Positions 9,103 through 18,035 are shown, counted from the first letter of the stretch. The stretch: 64,000 nucleotides of DNA from Cypionkella aquatica (GCF_030161095.1 NZ_BSPP01000010.1:372001-436000), one strand, 5' to 3'. Notes: a model not told the origin generated them from the sequence alone. Made by a program: numbers and translations.

Positions 9103-10527
9103 ATGGCTTTGCACAAGAGGTCGGCCTCTGATCTGGCGCGGATGATTGCGGCGCGCAAAGTCGCCCCCTCCGAAGTGATGGCCGATCATCTTGCGCAGAT
9201 TGCAGCGACCAATGGCGTGGTCAATGCGGTGATTTCCCTGCGCAACGATGATGATCTGATGGCCGAAGCGCGGGCGATGGATGATGCGAAGCCCTTGGGT
9301 TGGCTGCATGGGTTGCCGCTGGCGGTGAAGGATCTTTGTGCGACCAAGGGGTTGCGCACCACCTATGGCTCGCCGTTGTTTGCGGATTTTGTGCCGATGA
9401 CGGATGATTTGTTGGCGGCCCGGATGCGGGCGGCTGGGGCGATTTTCATTGGCAAGTCCAACACGCCCGAATGGGGCCATGGCAGCCATTCATTCAACCC
9501 GGTGCATGGCGTCACCCGCAACCCCTATGATCTGACCGTCACCGCAGGCGGATCTTCAGGGGGCGCTGCGGCGGCACTGGCCGCCCGGATGGTGCCGGTG
9601 GCGGATGGCTCTGATATGATGGGCTCTTTGCGCAATCCGGCGGCATTTTGCAACGTCTACGGCTTTCGGCCCAGTTGGGGCTTGGTGCCCGCCGATGCCG
9701 AAGGAGACACCTTTCTGCGGACCTTGGCGACAGAAGGGCCGATGGCGCGCGATGTGGAAGATCTGGCCAACCTGTTGTCGGTGCAGGCCGGGGTAAACCC
9801 CGAGGTGCCCTTTGGCCGCGATGGACGCGATTTTGCAGCGCAGCTTTCCATGGATATGAGGGGCAGGCGGATTGCATGGCTGGGCGATTGGGGCGGTGCC
9901 TATCCGTGCGAGCCGGGGATCTTGCAATTGTGCGAGGCCGGTTTGCAGGTGTTTGCCGATCAGGGCGCGCAGATCGAGGCCATCGCCCCCCCCTTCCCGG
10001 CTGCAAAGCTGTGGCAGGCTTGGACCACCCTGCGCGCGATGTTGAATGCGGGTGGCATGAAGGCGCTTTACGACGATACCAGCAAACGTGCGCAGCTGAA
10101 ACCTGAGACGATCTGGGAGATCGAGCAGGGTCGCGGCATGTCTGCGCAGGCTGTTTATGAAGCAAGCGTGATCCGCAGCCGCTATTATGCCCACATGGCC
10201 AAGCTGTTCCAGAAATTCGACGCGGTGGTGTTGCCGACGGCGCAGGTCTGGCCGTTCCCCGTCGAGTGGCGCTGGCCGCAGAGCATCAATGGCCAAGCGA
10301 TGGACACCTATCACCGCTGGATGGAGGTGGTCATTCCGATCAGCCTGATCGGTTTGCCCGCGCTGAACGTCCCGGTGGGCTTTGGCAGCAATGGTCTGCC
10401 GATGGGCATGCAGATCGCGGGCCCGGTGGGGGCGGATGCCGCCGTGCTGGCGATGGGGCAAGCCTATCATCTGGCGACAGATTGGCCAGGCAAGCAGCCG
10501 CCAAAGCTGAGCGAAAGGCCTGCCTAG
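9103..10527 (+). CDS. Amidase (amidase-signature family), second copy
   Basis: About 474 residues. The triad is visible: Lys in LAVKD (about residue 76), cis-Ser in TAGGSSGGAAAAL (about 151) and nucleophile Ser in GSDMMGSLRNPA (about 175). The sequence differs clearly from the amidase at 2398, so it is not a recent duplicate. AGGA at 9091-9094 is well placed for ATG 9103 but too close to ATG 9094, which is the alternative start. It probably hydrolyses an imported amide together with the first amidase; neither substrate can be read from sequence. Confidence 0.87.
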   Translation: MALHKRSASDLARMIAARKVAPSEVMADHLAQIAATNGVVNAVISLRNDDDLMAEARAMDDAKPLGWLHGLPLAVKDLCATKGLRTTYGSPLFADFVPMTDDLLAARMRAAGAIFIGKSNTPEWGHGSHSFNPVHGVTRNPYDLTVTAGGSSGGAAAALAARMVPVADGSDMMGSLRNPAAFCNVYGFRPSWGLVPADAEGDTFLRTLATEGPMARDVEDLANLLSVQAGVNPEVPFGRDGRDFAAQLSMDMRGRRIAWLGDWGGAYPCEPGILQLCEAGLQVFADQGAQIEAIAPPFPAAKLWQAWTTLRAMLNAGGMKALYDDTSKRAQLKPETIWEIEQGRGMSAQAVYEASVIRSRYYAHMAKLFQKFDAVVLPTAQVWPFPVEWRWPQSINGQAMDTYHRWMEVVIPISLIGLPALNVPVGFGSNGLPMGMQIAGPVGADAAVLAMGQAYHLATDWPGKQPPKLSERPA

Positions 10528-10575
10528 CGCGTGTCTGGTGGCGAAGCTGTTGTTTTCGCCAAAATCAGACAGGCT

Positions 10576-11550
10576 TTAGGGCTGCAGAATGGTGCGGTGC
10601 AAATAGGCCAGAATATCGCCCTGCACCTCGGCGCTGGCCTGATCCAGACTGTTTACGCAGATGAACAGCACATCCGCGCGGGCCTCAGCCTCGGCAATTT
10701 TCTCGCGGATGCGCTGGGGTTTGTCGACATCGGCGCGGAAGTATACCGTGTTGTCTGCCGGCGCGATTGTGGCACTGCCTGCAGCAAGTTCTAGATGGCA
10801 GGCGAGGCTGGTGGGGTTGAACTGCGCACCATGCCGGAAACGCCGCGCCATATTCGCCTCGATCACCCCAGGATGCGCCGCCTGAAACCGCTGAAAGGTG
10901 GAGCGGCGTAGCGGATGCGGGATATGGCCAAAGCTGAAAAACCGCAGCCCCGGTGCTGCCAATCGCGCCGCGTTCAACTGGCCTGCCTTGAAGCCGCTGG
11001 GCCGCCAATCCTTGCCGCGCCCTTTCAACCTTCCGACGATCCGTTGCAACAGCACCGCCAGCCCATAAGCGCGGCTCATCCAGCGACCGCGCAGCACTGG
11101 CCCGCGATCCGTATAGAAATCAGCGACTTGCACCGGGCGGATCAGAAAGAAATCATCGTTCAGATACAAGAAACGCTCTGCCAGATCGGGGATGCGGTAA
11201 AGTGCTGTCTCGATCGAGCGGCTGGAAAACACCGGCAGCATCGCGTCATGCCCCGCATAGATCACTTTGTGATCGACGATCTTCACCCGCGTGCGGTTTG
11301 CCGGATCGGCGGCCCAAAGTTCGGACACGACCGCCGGGGTTTGGCCATCGGTGACAATGTGGATGCAGCGCAGCCATGGTGCAAATTTCAGCAGCGCCAT
11401 CAGACTGAAGCGGATTTCGTCGCGGCTGGCAAAGCGGGTGGCCTCGACGCCTGCCGCGCCAAAGCCCGGATCATAGGCCCGACGTTTGGCGGCATGGGCG
11501 GGGTCTTCGCCGTCTACCCATGTCAGCACCGCATCAATCGGCTCGCTCAC
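10576..11550 (-). CDS. Stealth-family sugar-phosphate transferase
   Basis: A 324-residue protein of the Stealth family (capsular polysaccharide phosphotransferases that transfer hexose-1-phosphate from a nucleotide sugar). The conserved blocks are present in order: CR1 (DAVLTWVDGEDPAH, from residue 6), CR2 (RDEIRFSLMALLKFAPWL, IHIVTDGQTP, FSSRSIETALYRIPDLAERF and LYLNDDFF), CR3-like HIPHPLRRSTFQRF and CR4-like FICVNSLDQAS near the C-terminus. The frame extends upstream, but GTG 11550 overlaps the TGA of the preceding glycosyltransferase gene (GTGA), marking a coupled start. It likely decorates a surface or exported polysaccharide; Stealth proteins have been discussed as immune-evasion or defence-related. 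Confidence 0.85.
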   Translation of the reverse strand: MSEPIDAVLTWVDGEDPAHAAKRRAYDPGFGAAGVEATRFASRDEIRFSLMALLKFAPWLRCIHIVTDGQTPAVVSELWAADPANRTRVKIVDHKVIYAGHDAMLPVFSSRSIETALYRIPDLAERFLYLNDDFFLIRPVQVADFYTDRGPVLRGRWMSRAYGLAVLLQRIVGRLKGRGKDWRPSGFKAGQLNAARLAAPGLRFFSFGHIPHPLRRSTFQRFQAAHPGVIEANMARRFRHGAQFNPTSLACHLELAAGSATIAPADNTVYFRADVDKPQRIREKIAEAEARADVLFICVNSLDQASAEVQGDILAYLHRTILQP

Positions 11551-12455
11551 AGCACCGACCGCAGGCCTTGGGGGATCAGCACCACCGGCGGGCCGGGCAG
11601 CGGCGCAGGCTTGTTCCAGGCCAGCAGGCGACGTTTCCACGTCAAGCGGCTGCGAAAGTCATCCAGCAGGGGTTCGGCGGGAGTCGGGGTGGCAGCTTCG
11701 ACCATGCGGAACAGGCTTTCGCGGCGCTGCATATGCGGGCCCCAGCCTGCCGCGATCAGGTTGGGATCATTGGCGCGGCCCATCGCCGTCTCGTAATCAA
11801 TCATGCCGAAATGGAACATGTAAAGATCAGGATGGATGTGGAAATTGCGCCGCTTGACCCGGTGCAGCCCCGCGCCCCAAGTGATCGGTTTGAAGGCCAA
11901 CACCGGCTTGGTATAGGCGTTGGACACCACCGCCACCCGGCGTTGCGCCAGAAACGGCTGCGACGGATCAATCGCGGGTTCCGATTTAAGATCCTGCACC
12001 ACATCAAGGCCCATACCCGACAGAGTTGCCGTGCGCGGCTTGTGGCTTTGGATGAACGCATCAAGGCTGGCGTGGCGGGCGGGGTCTGCCACCAGAAACT
12101 CATCCACATCGGTGGCGATCACCGCATCGTAGTCATAGCGCCACAGCGTCCGCGCCAGATCGGAAATCGCGCGGCTGCGATTATGTTCCATCACGACCCG
12201 GCGCAGCGGCACATTGCTGACCTCTGCCGCCCAGTCACGGTGGCGCAGATGCAGAAAGTTGACGCCCTCGAACCCGGCCGGAATGGTTTCATCCAAGCCG
12301 TCGATGATCACAAACAGCGATTGCCGCCCGAAATTGCCGCCGTAATAGTCGATCCATTTGCGCAGAAAAATCCGGTCATTGCGCACCGTGGTGATGCAGG
12401 CGACTTTTACGGCGGGGCTGGTCGTCAGCGGATCGGGTGCGAGATGTGCGGGCAC
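11547..12455 (-). CDS. Glycosyltransferase family 2/92-type protein
   Basis: About 302 residues. VACITTVRNDRIFLRKWIDYY followed by ATDVDEFLV (a DxD-type metal/nucleotide-sugar motif) is typical of the GT2-like and DUF23 (GT92) glycosyltransferases. The open frame reaches 12614, but that stretch is poor coding sequence; GGAG followed six bases later by GTG 12455 is the best start. It is co-transcribed with and overlaps the Stealth gene by four bases. Together they look like a two-enzyme unit for a glycan with phosphodiester linkages. Donor and acceptor are unknown. Confidence 0.8.
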   Translation of the reverse strand: MPAHLAPDPLTTSPAVKVACITTVRNDRIFLRKWIDYYGGNFGRQSLFVIIDGLDETIPAGFEGVNFLHLRHRDWAAEVSNVPLRRVVMEHNRSRAISDLARTLWRYDYDAVIATDVDEFLVADPARHASLDAFIQSHKPRTATLSGMGLDVVQDLKSEPAIDPSQPFLAQRRVAVVSNAYTKPVLAFKPITWGAGLHRVKRRNFHIHPDLYMFHFGMIDYETAMGRANDPNLIAAGWGPHMQRRESLFRMVEAATPTPAEPLLDDFRSRLTWKRRLLAWNKPAPLPGPPVVLIPQGLRSVL

Positions 12456-12668
12456 TTTGGTCTCCGGTTGCGGCAGGCCAGCTTTACCGCAAGACGCCCA
12501 GCGCCGCAATTCCTTGCGCGGGCAGCCGATATGACGGGTTTTGCGCAAAATCTGGGCGAATGTAACAGTTTTGTAACTGGATTTGACCCACAAATCGCGG
12601 CCAATCCTATGCAAAGCTTAAGCAATATGCCATATAGAGCCTAAGCGCGGCTCTGAAGAACCGCAGCG

Positions 12669-12674
12669 TATAAT
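12669..12674 (+). promoter_or_regulatory. Consensus -10 box upstream of the Nudix gene
   Basis: A perfect TATAAT lies 19 bases before the Nudix start codon. No good -35 hexamer is found 16-18 bases upstream (the region reads CGCGGC), so the promoter is tentative and would give a leader of only about 12 bases. Confidence 0.35.
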
Positions 12675-12692
12675 ACGAGTGAGGCCGATCAG

Positions 12693-13175
12693 ATGACCCA
12701 GACCCTAGCCGCAGTGCCGCCACCACAGGCCGAAGCATGCCCTGTGCAATATGGCGCTTTGTGCTGGCGGATGCACCGTGGCAAGGTCGAAGTGCTGCTG
12801 ATCACCAGCCGCGACACCGGGCGCTGGGTGATCCCCAAGGGCTGGCCGATGGACAAACGCTCGCCCTCCGAGGCTGCGATGCAAGAGGCGTGGGAAGAGG
12901 CTGGGGTGCGCGGTGAGATTGCGCAGACATCGCTTGGCCAGTTCAACTATGTCAAACTGCTGACACCGAAGCGCAGCTGCGAATGTGCGGTTGAGGTGTT
13001 TGCCTTGCGGGTGTCAGAGCTCGCCGACAAATTCCCCGAGCGGAAAGAGCGTCGCCGCAAGTGGTTTGCCGCCGACAAAGCCGCGCGCAAGGTGAACGAG
13101 CCGCAGCTGCGGATGGTGCTGGCCGGGCTGAGCGCCGATATGGCGGCACAGCCCGCGCTGCTTGTCGCCCAATAA
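12693..13175 (+). CDS. Nudix hydrolase
   Basis: 160 residues. The Nudix box is GWPMDKRSPSEAAMQEAWEEAG (about residues 48-70), close to the GX5EX7REUXEEXGU consensus but with Gln in place of the Arg of REU. WVIPKGWP just before it is typical of the diadenosine/diphosphoinositol polyphosphate hydrolase group. Members cleave a nucleoside diphosphate linked to another moiety, often clearing toxic or signalling nucleotides. GAGG eight bases before the ATG is a fair ribosome site. The true substrate is unknown. Confidence 0.85.
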   Translation: MTQTLAAVPPPQAEACPVQYGALCWRMHRGKVEVLLITSRDTGRWVIPKGWPMDKRSPSEAAMQEAWEEAGVRGEIAQTSLGQFNYVKLLTPKRSCECAVEVFALRVSELADKFPERKERRRKWFAADKAARKVNEPQLRMVLAGLSADMAAQPALLVAQ

Positions 13176-13226
13176 GCCTTTCCCCATTAGGCACTGCGTT
13201 TCTAAGCCCCTGCGCTTCTAATCCCC

Positions 13227-13268
13227 AGCACTGGCAAACCCCTGCACTCGCAAGCCCTTGCCAGTGCT
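13227..13268 (+). repeat. Inverted repeat after the Nudix gene
   Basis: AGCACTGGCAA (13227-13237) and TTGCCAGTGCT (13258-13268) form an 11-bp perfect stem with a 20-base loop, between the Nudix and DUF1178 genes. It lacks a T-run, so it is a weak terminator at best. The same gap has near-repeats of CCCCTGCGCTTCTAA-like sequence. Confidence 0.45.
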
Positions 13269-13323
13269 TGAAAAGCGGCGCACCTTGCTTAGATAAGATG
13301 CGTCCTTTCGGTTTGGCCAAAGC

Positions 13324-13758
13324 ATGATCCACTATGCGCTGCGTTGCAGCAAATCTCATGATTTCGACAGCTGGTTCCAGTCTGCGGCGGGCTATGACAG
13401 CCTGCGCGCGGCGGGTCAGATCGTTTGTCCGCTTTGTGGTGATACCGCAATTGAAAAAACTCTGATGGCCCCGGCAGTGCGCCCTGCCCGCAAAGCAGGT
13501 GAGGTCGCGGCGCGGCCAAAGCTCAGCGAACCTGCCTCAGAATTGGAAGCGGCCTTGGCCGAGATGCGCCGGCAGGTCGAGGCGAACTCGGAATATGTCG
13601 GGCTGAATTTCGCAGCCGAGGCGCGGCGGATGCACGACGGCGATATCGACAGCCGCGCGATTTACGGCGAGGCCAAGGCCGACGAGGCCCGCGCTTTGAT
13701 CGAGGATGGCGTGCAGGTCATGCCCCTGCCGTTCATGCCCCCCAGAAAGGCCAATTGA
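13324..13758 (+). CDS. DUF1178 family protein
   Basis: 144 residues, matching the DUF1178 family of alphaproteobacteria: MIHYALRCSKSHDFDSWF at the N-terminus, a CPLCGD pair (about residues 36-41) that with the first Cys could bind zinc, a variable linker and the conserved C-terminal segment with NFAAEARRMHDGDID and IYGEA. Function unknown. The stop codon overlaps the start of the SDR gene (TTGATG), so the two are probably co-translated. Confidence 0.85.
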   Translation: MIHYALRCSKSHDFDSWFQSAAGYDSLRAAGQIVCPLCGDTAIEKTLMAPAVRPARKAGEVAARPKLSEPASELEAALAEMRRQVEANSEYVGLNFAAEARRMHDGDIDSRAIYGEAKADEARALIEDGVQVMPLPFMPPRKAN

Positions 13759-14396
13759 TGACCACTTTGATCACCGGGGCCAATCGCGGCATTGGCCGGG
13801 CGTTGTTTGAGCATTACCGCGCGTCGGGGGAAACGGTGATCGGCACCAGCCGCAGCGCGTCGCAAGGCCTGATCCGACTGGATGTGACCGATGCCGCAGG
13901 TCAGCAGGCGTTGGGGCAAAGCGTTGAAACGCTTGATCTGTTGATCTGCAATGCCGGGGTTTACCCGGATCGCGGCCAGCGTCTGGACGATGGCTATGCG
14001 CCAGCGTTATGGGCCGAAGGCTTTGCCACCAATGTGACGGGGGTGTTTCTCAGTGTACAAGCACTGTTGCCCGCACTGGCCCGGGCGGGCGGCAAGATCG
14101 CAATCATCTCATCGCAGATGGCATCGGATACTCTGGCCCCCGGTGGCAGCTATATCTACCGCGCCTCAAAGGCTGCGGCCCTGAATTTGGGGCGCAATCT
14201 GGCCAGCGATCTTAAAGGGCGCGGCATTGCGGTGGGGATATATCATCCGGGCTGGGCCCAGACCGATATGGGTGGCGCGGGCGCGGATATTACCGAAGCG
14301 CAATCAGCGCTTGGGCTTGCCGCGCGCTTTGCTGCGCTGTCGCTGGCAACCACGGGCTGCTTTGAAACCTGGGATGGCCGCGCGCATCCATTTTAA
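13758..14396 (+). CDS. Short-chain dehydrogenase/reductase (SDR)
   Basis: 212 residues. TLITGANRGIGRAL is the glycine-rich NAD(P)-binding turn, LLICNAGVY is the NAG motif and YIYRASKAAA holds the catalytic YxxxK. C-terminal HPGWAQTDMGG and SLATTGCFETWDG resemble YbbO/CsgA-like SDRs. The oxidation substrate is unknown. Start ATG 13758 shares one base with the DUF1178 stop, with an AGAAAGG ribosome site upstream. Confidence 0.87.
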   Translation: MTTLITGANRGIGRALFEHYRASGETVIGTSRSASQGLIRLDVTDAAGQQALGQSVETLDLLICNAGVYPDRGQRLDDGYAPALWAEGFATNVTGVFLSVQALLPALARAGGKIAIISSQMASDTLAPGGSYIYRASKAAALNLGRNLASDLKGRGIAVGIYHPGWAQTDMGGAGADITEAQSALGLAARFAALSLATTGCFETWDGRAHPF

Positions 14397-14531
14397 GGCC
14401 ACGCGCGGGTTGAATTGGCTTTGGTGGCCAAGGGTTTCCCCAGACACCCTTGCCGGATCTGCGATCACCAAGCGTTTGTTGCCACCGCATAACCCCCACA
14501 ATCAGGGCAGCCGGCGCATACGCCCTACATC

Positions 14532-14885
14532 CTAGCTTAGTTTGATGCAGAAATGCTTTTTGACCGGCTGTTCGATCTTCCACACGCCTTTGAAGCCCGG
14601 CTCGACCACAAAGCCATCGCCCGGGCGAAGCGTAACAGGGCTGCCGCCATCGGGGGTGATGGTGATTTGCCCCTCGATCAGATGCACGAATTCGTAGAAT
14701 TTATACACCGTGTGCCAGCTGCCCAAGGTCGCCGCCCAAGTGCCACTGATCACGCTGCCGTCGATCGAGGTGTGCTGCACCCAGGTTTTCATCGTCGGGT
14801 TGCCTTCGATCTTGGTCCAGCCCTCCAGATCGGTCAGCATTGGCTCGGGGCCGGGGGCGGGAAAGCGGAAAACCATATCAGCCAT
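14532..14885 (-). CDS. Cupin domain protein (DUF861-like)
   Basis: About 117 residues from ATG 14885, which has a GGAAGGA ribosome site; the frame runs open further upstream without coding character. A single small cupin barrel: WEATLG-like strand (GTWAATLGSWHTVYKFYEF), HLIEGQITITPDGG, LRPGDGFVVEPGFKGVWKI and the ending KKHFCIKL. This matches the Cupin_3/DUF861 group related to ureidoglycine aminohydrolase and EutQ. The expected metal His residues are partly replaced, so enzymatic activity is doubtful. Convergent with the SDR gene. Confidence 0.75.
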   Translation of the reverse strand: MADMVFRFPAPGPEPMLTDLEGWTKIEGNPTMKTWVQHTSIDGSVISGTWAATLGSWHTVYKFYEFVHLIEGQITITPDGGSPVTLRPGDGFVVEPGFKGVWKIEQPVKKHFCIKLS

Positions 14886-15127
14886 GTCAGTCCTTCCAGA
14901 ATAATGTCGGGTTTGGCTGTTTTGGTAAGACCTTAGCACCAGACTGACAAGAGCCTGCGATTGCGGGCCCGCAGTGGAGGCCAGAGGGGGGTGCGGGGGG
15001 AGGTTGCCTCCCACCGCCCTATCCCCAAGCTGAAGGCTTGGATCAAGCCTGCGGATCGGGCATAACGTCGCCACGGCGCGCAGGGTGACGCGGGCCCCAA
15101 GCAGATTTAGCGAAAGATGAGGGTGCC

Positions 15128-15730
15128 ATGGGCGTGTCGATCCGCGAAGCAAAAGCAGCCATCCGTGCAGCCATGCCGGGCGATGCTGAACATCTTGCGC
15201 GCTTCATCAATATGGCGGCCGATGATCTGCCGCTGCATTTCTGGCAAAAATCCGTCGGCGCGTCGGGGGACCCTTGGGCTTATGGCAAAGAGCGCGCCGC
15301 CCGCGAAACCGGCAGCTTTTCTTATCGCAACGCTTGGTTGGCCGAAGTTGACGGCGCGGTGGCGGCTTGTCTGCTGGGCTATCCCGCCGAGGCCGAGCCC
15401 AGCCCGATCGCCCCCGATACCCCGGCAATCTTCGTGCCGCTGATGCAGCTAGAGGCTTTGGCCCCCGGATCGTGGTATCTGAACGTGCTGGCCACCTACG
15501 AGCCGTTTCGCGGCAGGGGCACGGGCAGCGCGCTGCTGGCCCATGCCGAACAAATCGCCCGCGCGTCGGGTCATGATACCATTAGCCTGATCGCCGCTGA
15601 CAGCCACGCGGAGGCGCGCCGCCTTTACACCGGCAAGGGTTTTCGCGAACTGGCCCGCCGCGCGGTGGTCAAGGACGACTGGCAGGTCGATGCGGCAGAA
15701 TGGATTTTATACACAAAATCCGTGGCTTGA
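15128..15730 (+). CDS. GNAT family N-acetyltransferase
   Basis: 200 residues. The acetyl-CoA-binding motif A is seen as YEPFRGRGTGSALLAHAEQIA (about residues 122-142), preceded by the beta strand WYLNVLAT and followed by HAEARRLYTGKGF, typical of GNAT enzymes. It is longer than the minimal GNAT fold, with about 60 extra N-terminal residues. Acetyl acceptor unknown. A GAGG ribosome site precedes ATG 15128. Confidence 0.85.
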   Translation: MGVSIREAKAAIRAAMPGDAEHLARFINMAADDLPLHFWQKSVGASGDPWAYGKERAARETGSFSYRNAWLAEVDGAVAACLLGYPAEAEPSPIAPDTPAIFVPLMQLEALAPGSWYLNVLATYEPFRGRGTGSALLAHAEQIARASGHDTISLIAADSHAEARRLYTGKGFRELARRAVVKDDWQVDAAEWILYTKSVA

Positions 15731-15747
15731 ACTCCCCCCCCGAACAG

Positions 15748-15780
15748 CAAAAAGCGCGCAAGCCGACAGGGCTGCGCGCT
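15748..15780 (-). terminator. Terminator of the ferredoxin gene
   Basis: On the minus strand a stem AGCGCGC/GCGCGCT (arms 15774-15780 and 15753-15759), extended by AGCC/GGCT with a bulge, is followed by TTTTTGC. This is a standard Rho-independent terminator for the ferredoxin gene and lies in the convergent gap with the GNAT gene. Confidence 0.75.
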
Positions 15781-15805
15781 GAATGTAGTGCAGACCCTGA
15801 ATGGA

Positions 15806-16138
<333 letters not shown>

Positions 16139-16386
16139 CTAACCTTGCCTGCCCATGCGATTGGCCCAAGCTGTCACAGCAAGGGGCGCTTTGCTGTGAC
16201 ATAGGCCAAATCCACAGCATTTGCCAGAGGCCGTCCCCGCAAAACAACCCCTGCGTCAGACCACATTCTGTCACCACAGCAGGCCCGCAAAAAGGCATGC
16301 CAGAACGCCGCTTTGCACAGGCATGATTTGCGGGTATTATGCGGCCAACCACGTCTGGACGAACCGGGCGGCAATACGGGCATGGC

Positions 16387-16920
16387 ATGAGATTTCACAT
16401 CTGTTTGATCTGCGCTTGGGCGCTTGCAGCCTGTGCGCAGCAGGTGGCCGTCAGCGCGCCTGTGGTCGGCGATCTTGGCGTTGAACTGATGCGCCTGAGT
16501 GAGGGCGCGCAGCCGCCACATGCTGATGGCAAATGCTGGGCGAAAGACACCACCCCGGCGGTGATCGAAACCACCACCGAACAGATCGTGGTCACGGATG
16601 AGAAGCGCGATGCGACGGGCAAGGTGACGACGCCTGCAACCTATCAGACCAAAACGCATCAGCGGCTGGTGCAGGATCACGAAGAAGTCTGGTTCCGCGC
16701 GCCCTGCCCGCAGGACATGACCGTCAATTTTGTCGCCACCCTGCAACGCGCGCTGAAAGCGCGTGGGCTTTATATGGCGGCCGTGACTGGGGTGATGGAT
16801 GCCACCACTTCCGAGGCCGTGCGGCGGTTTCAGGCCGATCGCGGCCTTGACAGCCCGGCGCTGTCACTGGCGGCGGCGAAAGAACTTGGCATCATTGCAA
16901 CGGATGTATCAACGCTATGA
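16387..16920 (+). CDS. Lipoprotein with a C-terminal peptidoglycan-binding domain
   Basis: 177 residues. The N-terminus MRFHICLICAWALAACAQQ is a lipoprotein signal with lipobox LAAC (Cys about residue 16). A middle region of about 90 residues contains TTTEQIVVTDEKRD and PATYQTKTHQRLV, with Cys residues in KCWAK and APCPQ. The end (about 115-172, VATLQRALKARGLYM, AVRRFQADRGL) is a PG_binding_1 repeat. It is probably anchored in the outer membrane and bound to murein. The open frame begins earlier, but only ATG 16387 gives the signal peptide. Its stop overlaps the HD gene start (ATGA). Confidence 0.82.
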   Translation: MRFHICLICAWALAACAQQVAVSAPVVGDLGVELMRLSEGAQPPHADGKCWAKDTTPAVIETTTEQIVVTDEKRDATGKVTTPATYQTKTHQRLVQDHEEVWFRAPCPQDMTVNFVATLQRALKARGLYMAAVTGVMDATTSEAVRRFQADRGLDSPALSLAAAKELGIIATDVSTL

Positions 16921-17573
16921 CCCTGCCCACGATGAACCTTGCCGCCGCACAAACCCGATACGAGGCCGAAGTCACCCGGCAATGGGCGGCACATCCTGCC
17001 GATGGCGCGCATGATCTGGGCCACTTGCGCAGGGTCTGGGGCCGCGCCAAGCTGATCGCGATGGACGAGCCTTGCGATATGGCGGTGCTGCTGGCGGCCT
17101 GCATGTTCCACGATCTGGTCAATCTGCCGAAATCGCATCCCGAGCGTGCCCGCGCCTCGACCCTGTCCGCCGAGGCCGCCTGCCATTTTCTGCGCGCCGA
17201 TGGCTTTGCCGAAGAAAAGCTGTCCGCCGTCGGCCATGCCATTGCCGCACATAGCTTTTCTGCTGGCATCACCCCAATGACCCCCGAGGCCCGCGTGTTG
17301 CAAGATGCCGACCGGCTAGAGGCTTTGGGTGCCATCGGCATCGCGCGGATGTTCCATGTTGCGGGTCAGATGGGTGGCGGGCTGTTTGATGCCGATGATC
17401 CGATGGCGCTGCACCGCGCGCGCGACGACCGCGCTTTCGCGCTGGATCATATTGACACCAAGCTGATGAAATTGGTCGATACCATGCAAACCGCCCCCGG
17501 GCGCGCGATGGCATCAGAGCGTGCCGAATGGATGCTGTCTTTCCGCACCCGGTTGCTGGCCGAGATCGGCTAA
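16917..17573 (+). CDS. HD domain phosphohydrolase
   Basis: 218 residues of the HD superfamily (YedJ-like). Metal ligands are visible: AHDLGHLRRVW (first His), the HD pair in ACMFHDLVNLPK (about residues 65-66), the His in AIAAHSFSAG and the Asp in LQDADRLEALG. Such enzymes hydrolyse phosphate esters, often of nucleotides. The ATGA overlap with the preceding lipoprotein gene and the three-base gap to the next gene suggest one operon. Confidence 0.85.
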   Translation: MTLPTMNLAAAQTRYEAEVTRQWAAHPADGAHDLGHLRRVWGRAKLIAMDEPCDMAVLLAACMFHDLVNLPKSHPERARASTLSAEAACHFLRADGFAEEKLSAVGHAIAAHSFSAGITPMTPEARVLQDADRLEALGAIGIARMFHVAGQMGGGLFDADDPMALHRARDDRAFALDHIDTKLMKLVDTMQTAPGRAMASERAEWMLSFRTRLLAEIG

Positions 17574-17576
17574 GCA

Positions 17577-18035
17577 ATGCTGACCCGGCTTGGCCTGCGA
17601 TTTCTGGCGATGTTGCTGCTAACCGCGGTGGCGATTGTCAGTCTGGTGACGATGTTTGAGACGATGATCCGCGCACAACTCAGCTTTGGCACGGCTTTGG
17701 TGGTGGTGCTGCCGCTGCTGGTCGCGGCCCGGTCAAGCGGTGCGCTGCTAGTGGCGCACACCCAGTGCGCAGCCACGCTGCGGCAGATCATCGGCTATGG
17801 TTTGTGGTGCGCGGTGCTGGGCTTGATTGGGCTTTCCTGCATCACCCTGCTGCTGCAACTGGTGGCCAAGGCCGATCCGCGCGATCTGCTGCGGCTGTTT
17901 GCCAGCCGCCCCGCCACCGCCCTTGCCGTGCTGGCGCTGGCCTTTGGCACCTGCGCTGTGATCACCTGCACCGGATTTGCTTTGGGCACGCGGGCGCAAG
18001 CCCGGTTGTTGCCTACGGTGTCGGCGAAAAGCTGA
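17577..18035 (+). CDS. Four-helix membrane protein (possibly ABZJ_00895-like)
   Basis: 152 residues with about four hydrophobic segments (near residues 7-27, 38-60, 72-95 and 111-135) and few charged residues between them. It resembles in size and layout the small ABZJ_00895-type membrane proteins, but I cannot confirm that without a search. Function unknown. It starts three bases after the HD hydrolase stop, so it is probably in the same operon, and ends at a strong convergent terminator. Confidence 0.7.
   Translation: MLTRLGLRFLAMLLLTAVAIVSLVTMFETMIRAQLSFGTALVVVLPLLVAARSSGALLVAHTQCAATLRQIIGYGLWCAVLGLIGLSCITLLLQLVAKADPRDLLRLFASRPATALAVLALAFGTCAVITCTGFALGTRAQARLLPTVSAKS

Noticed and set aside
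10539-10561. Terminator between the second amidase and the Stealth gene
   Set aside because: TGGCGAA/TTCGCCA can pair, but no T-run follows on either strand, so it was not listed.
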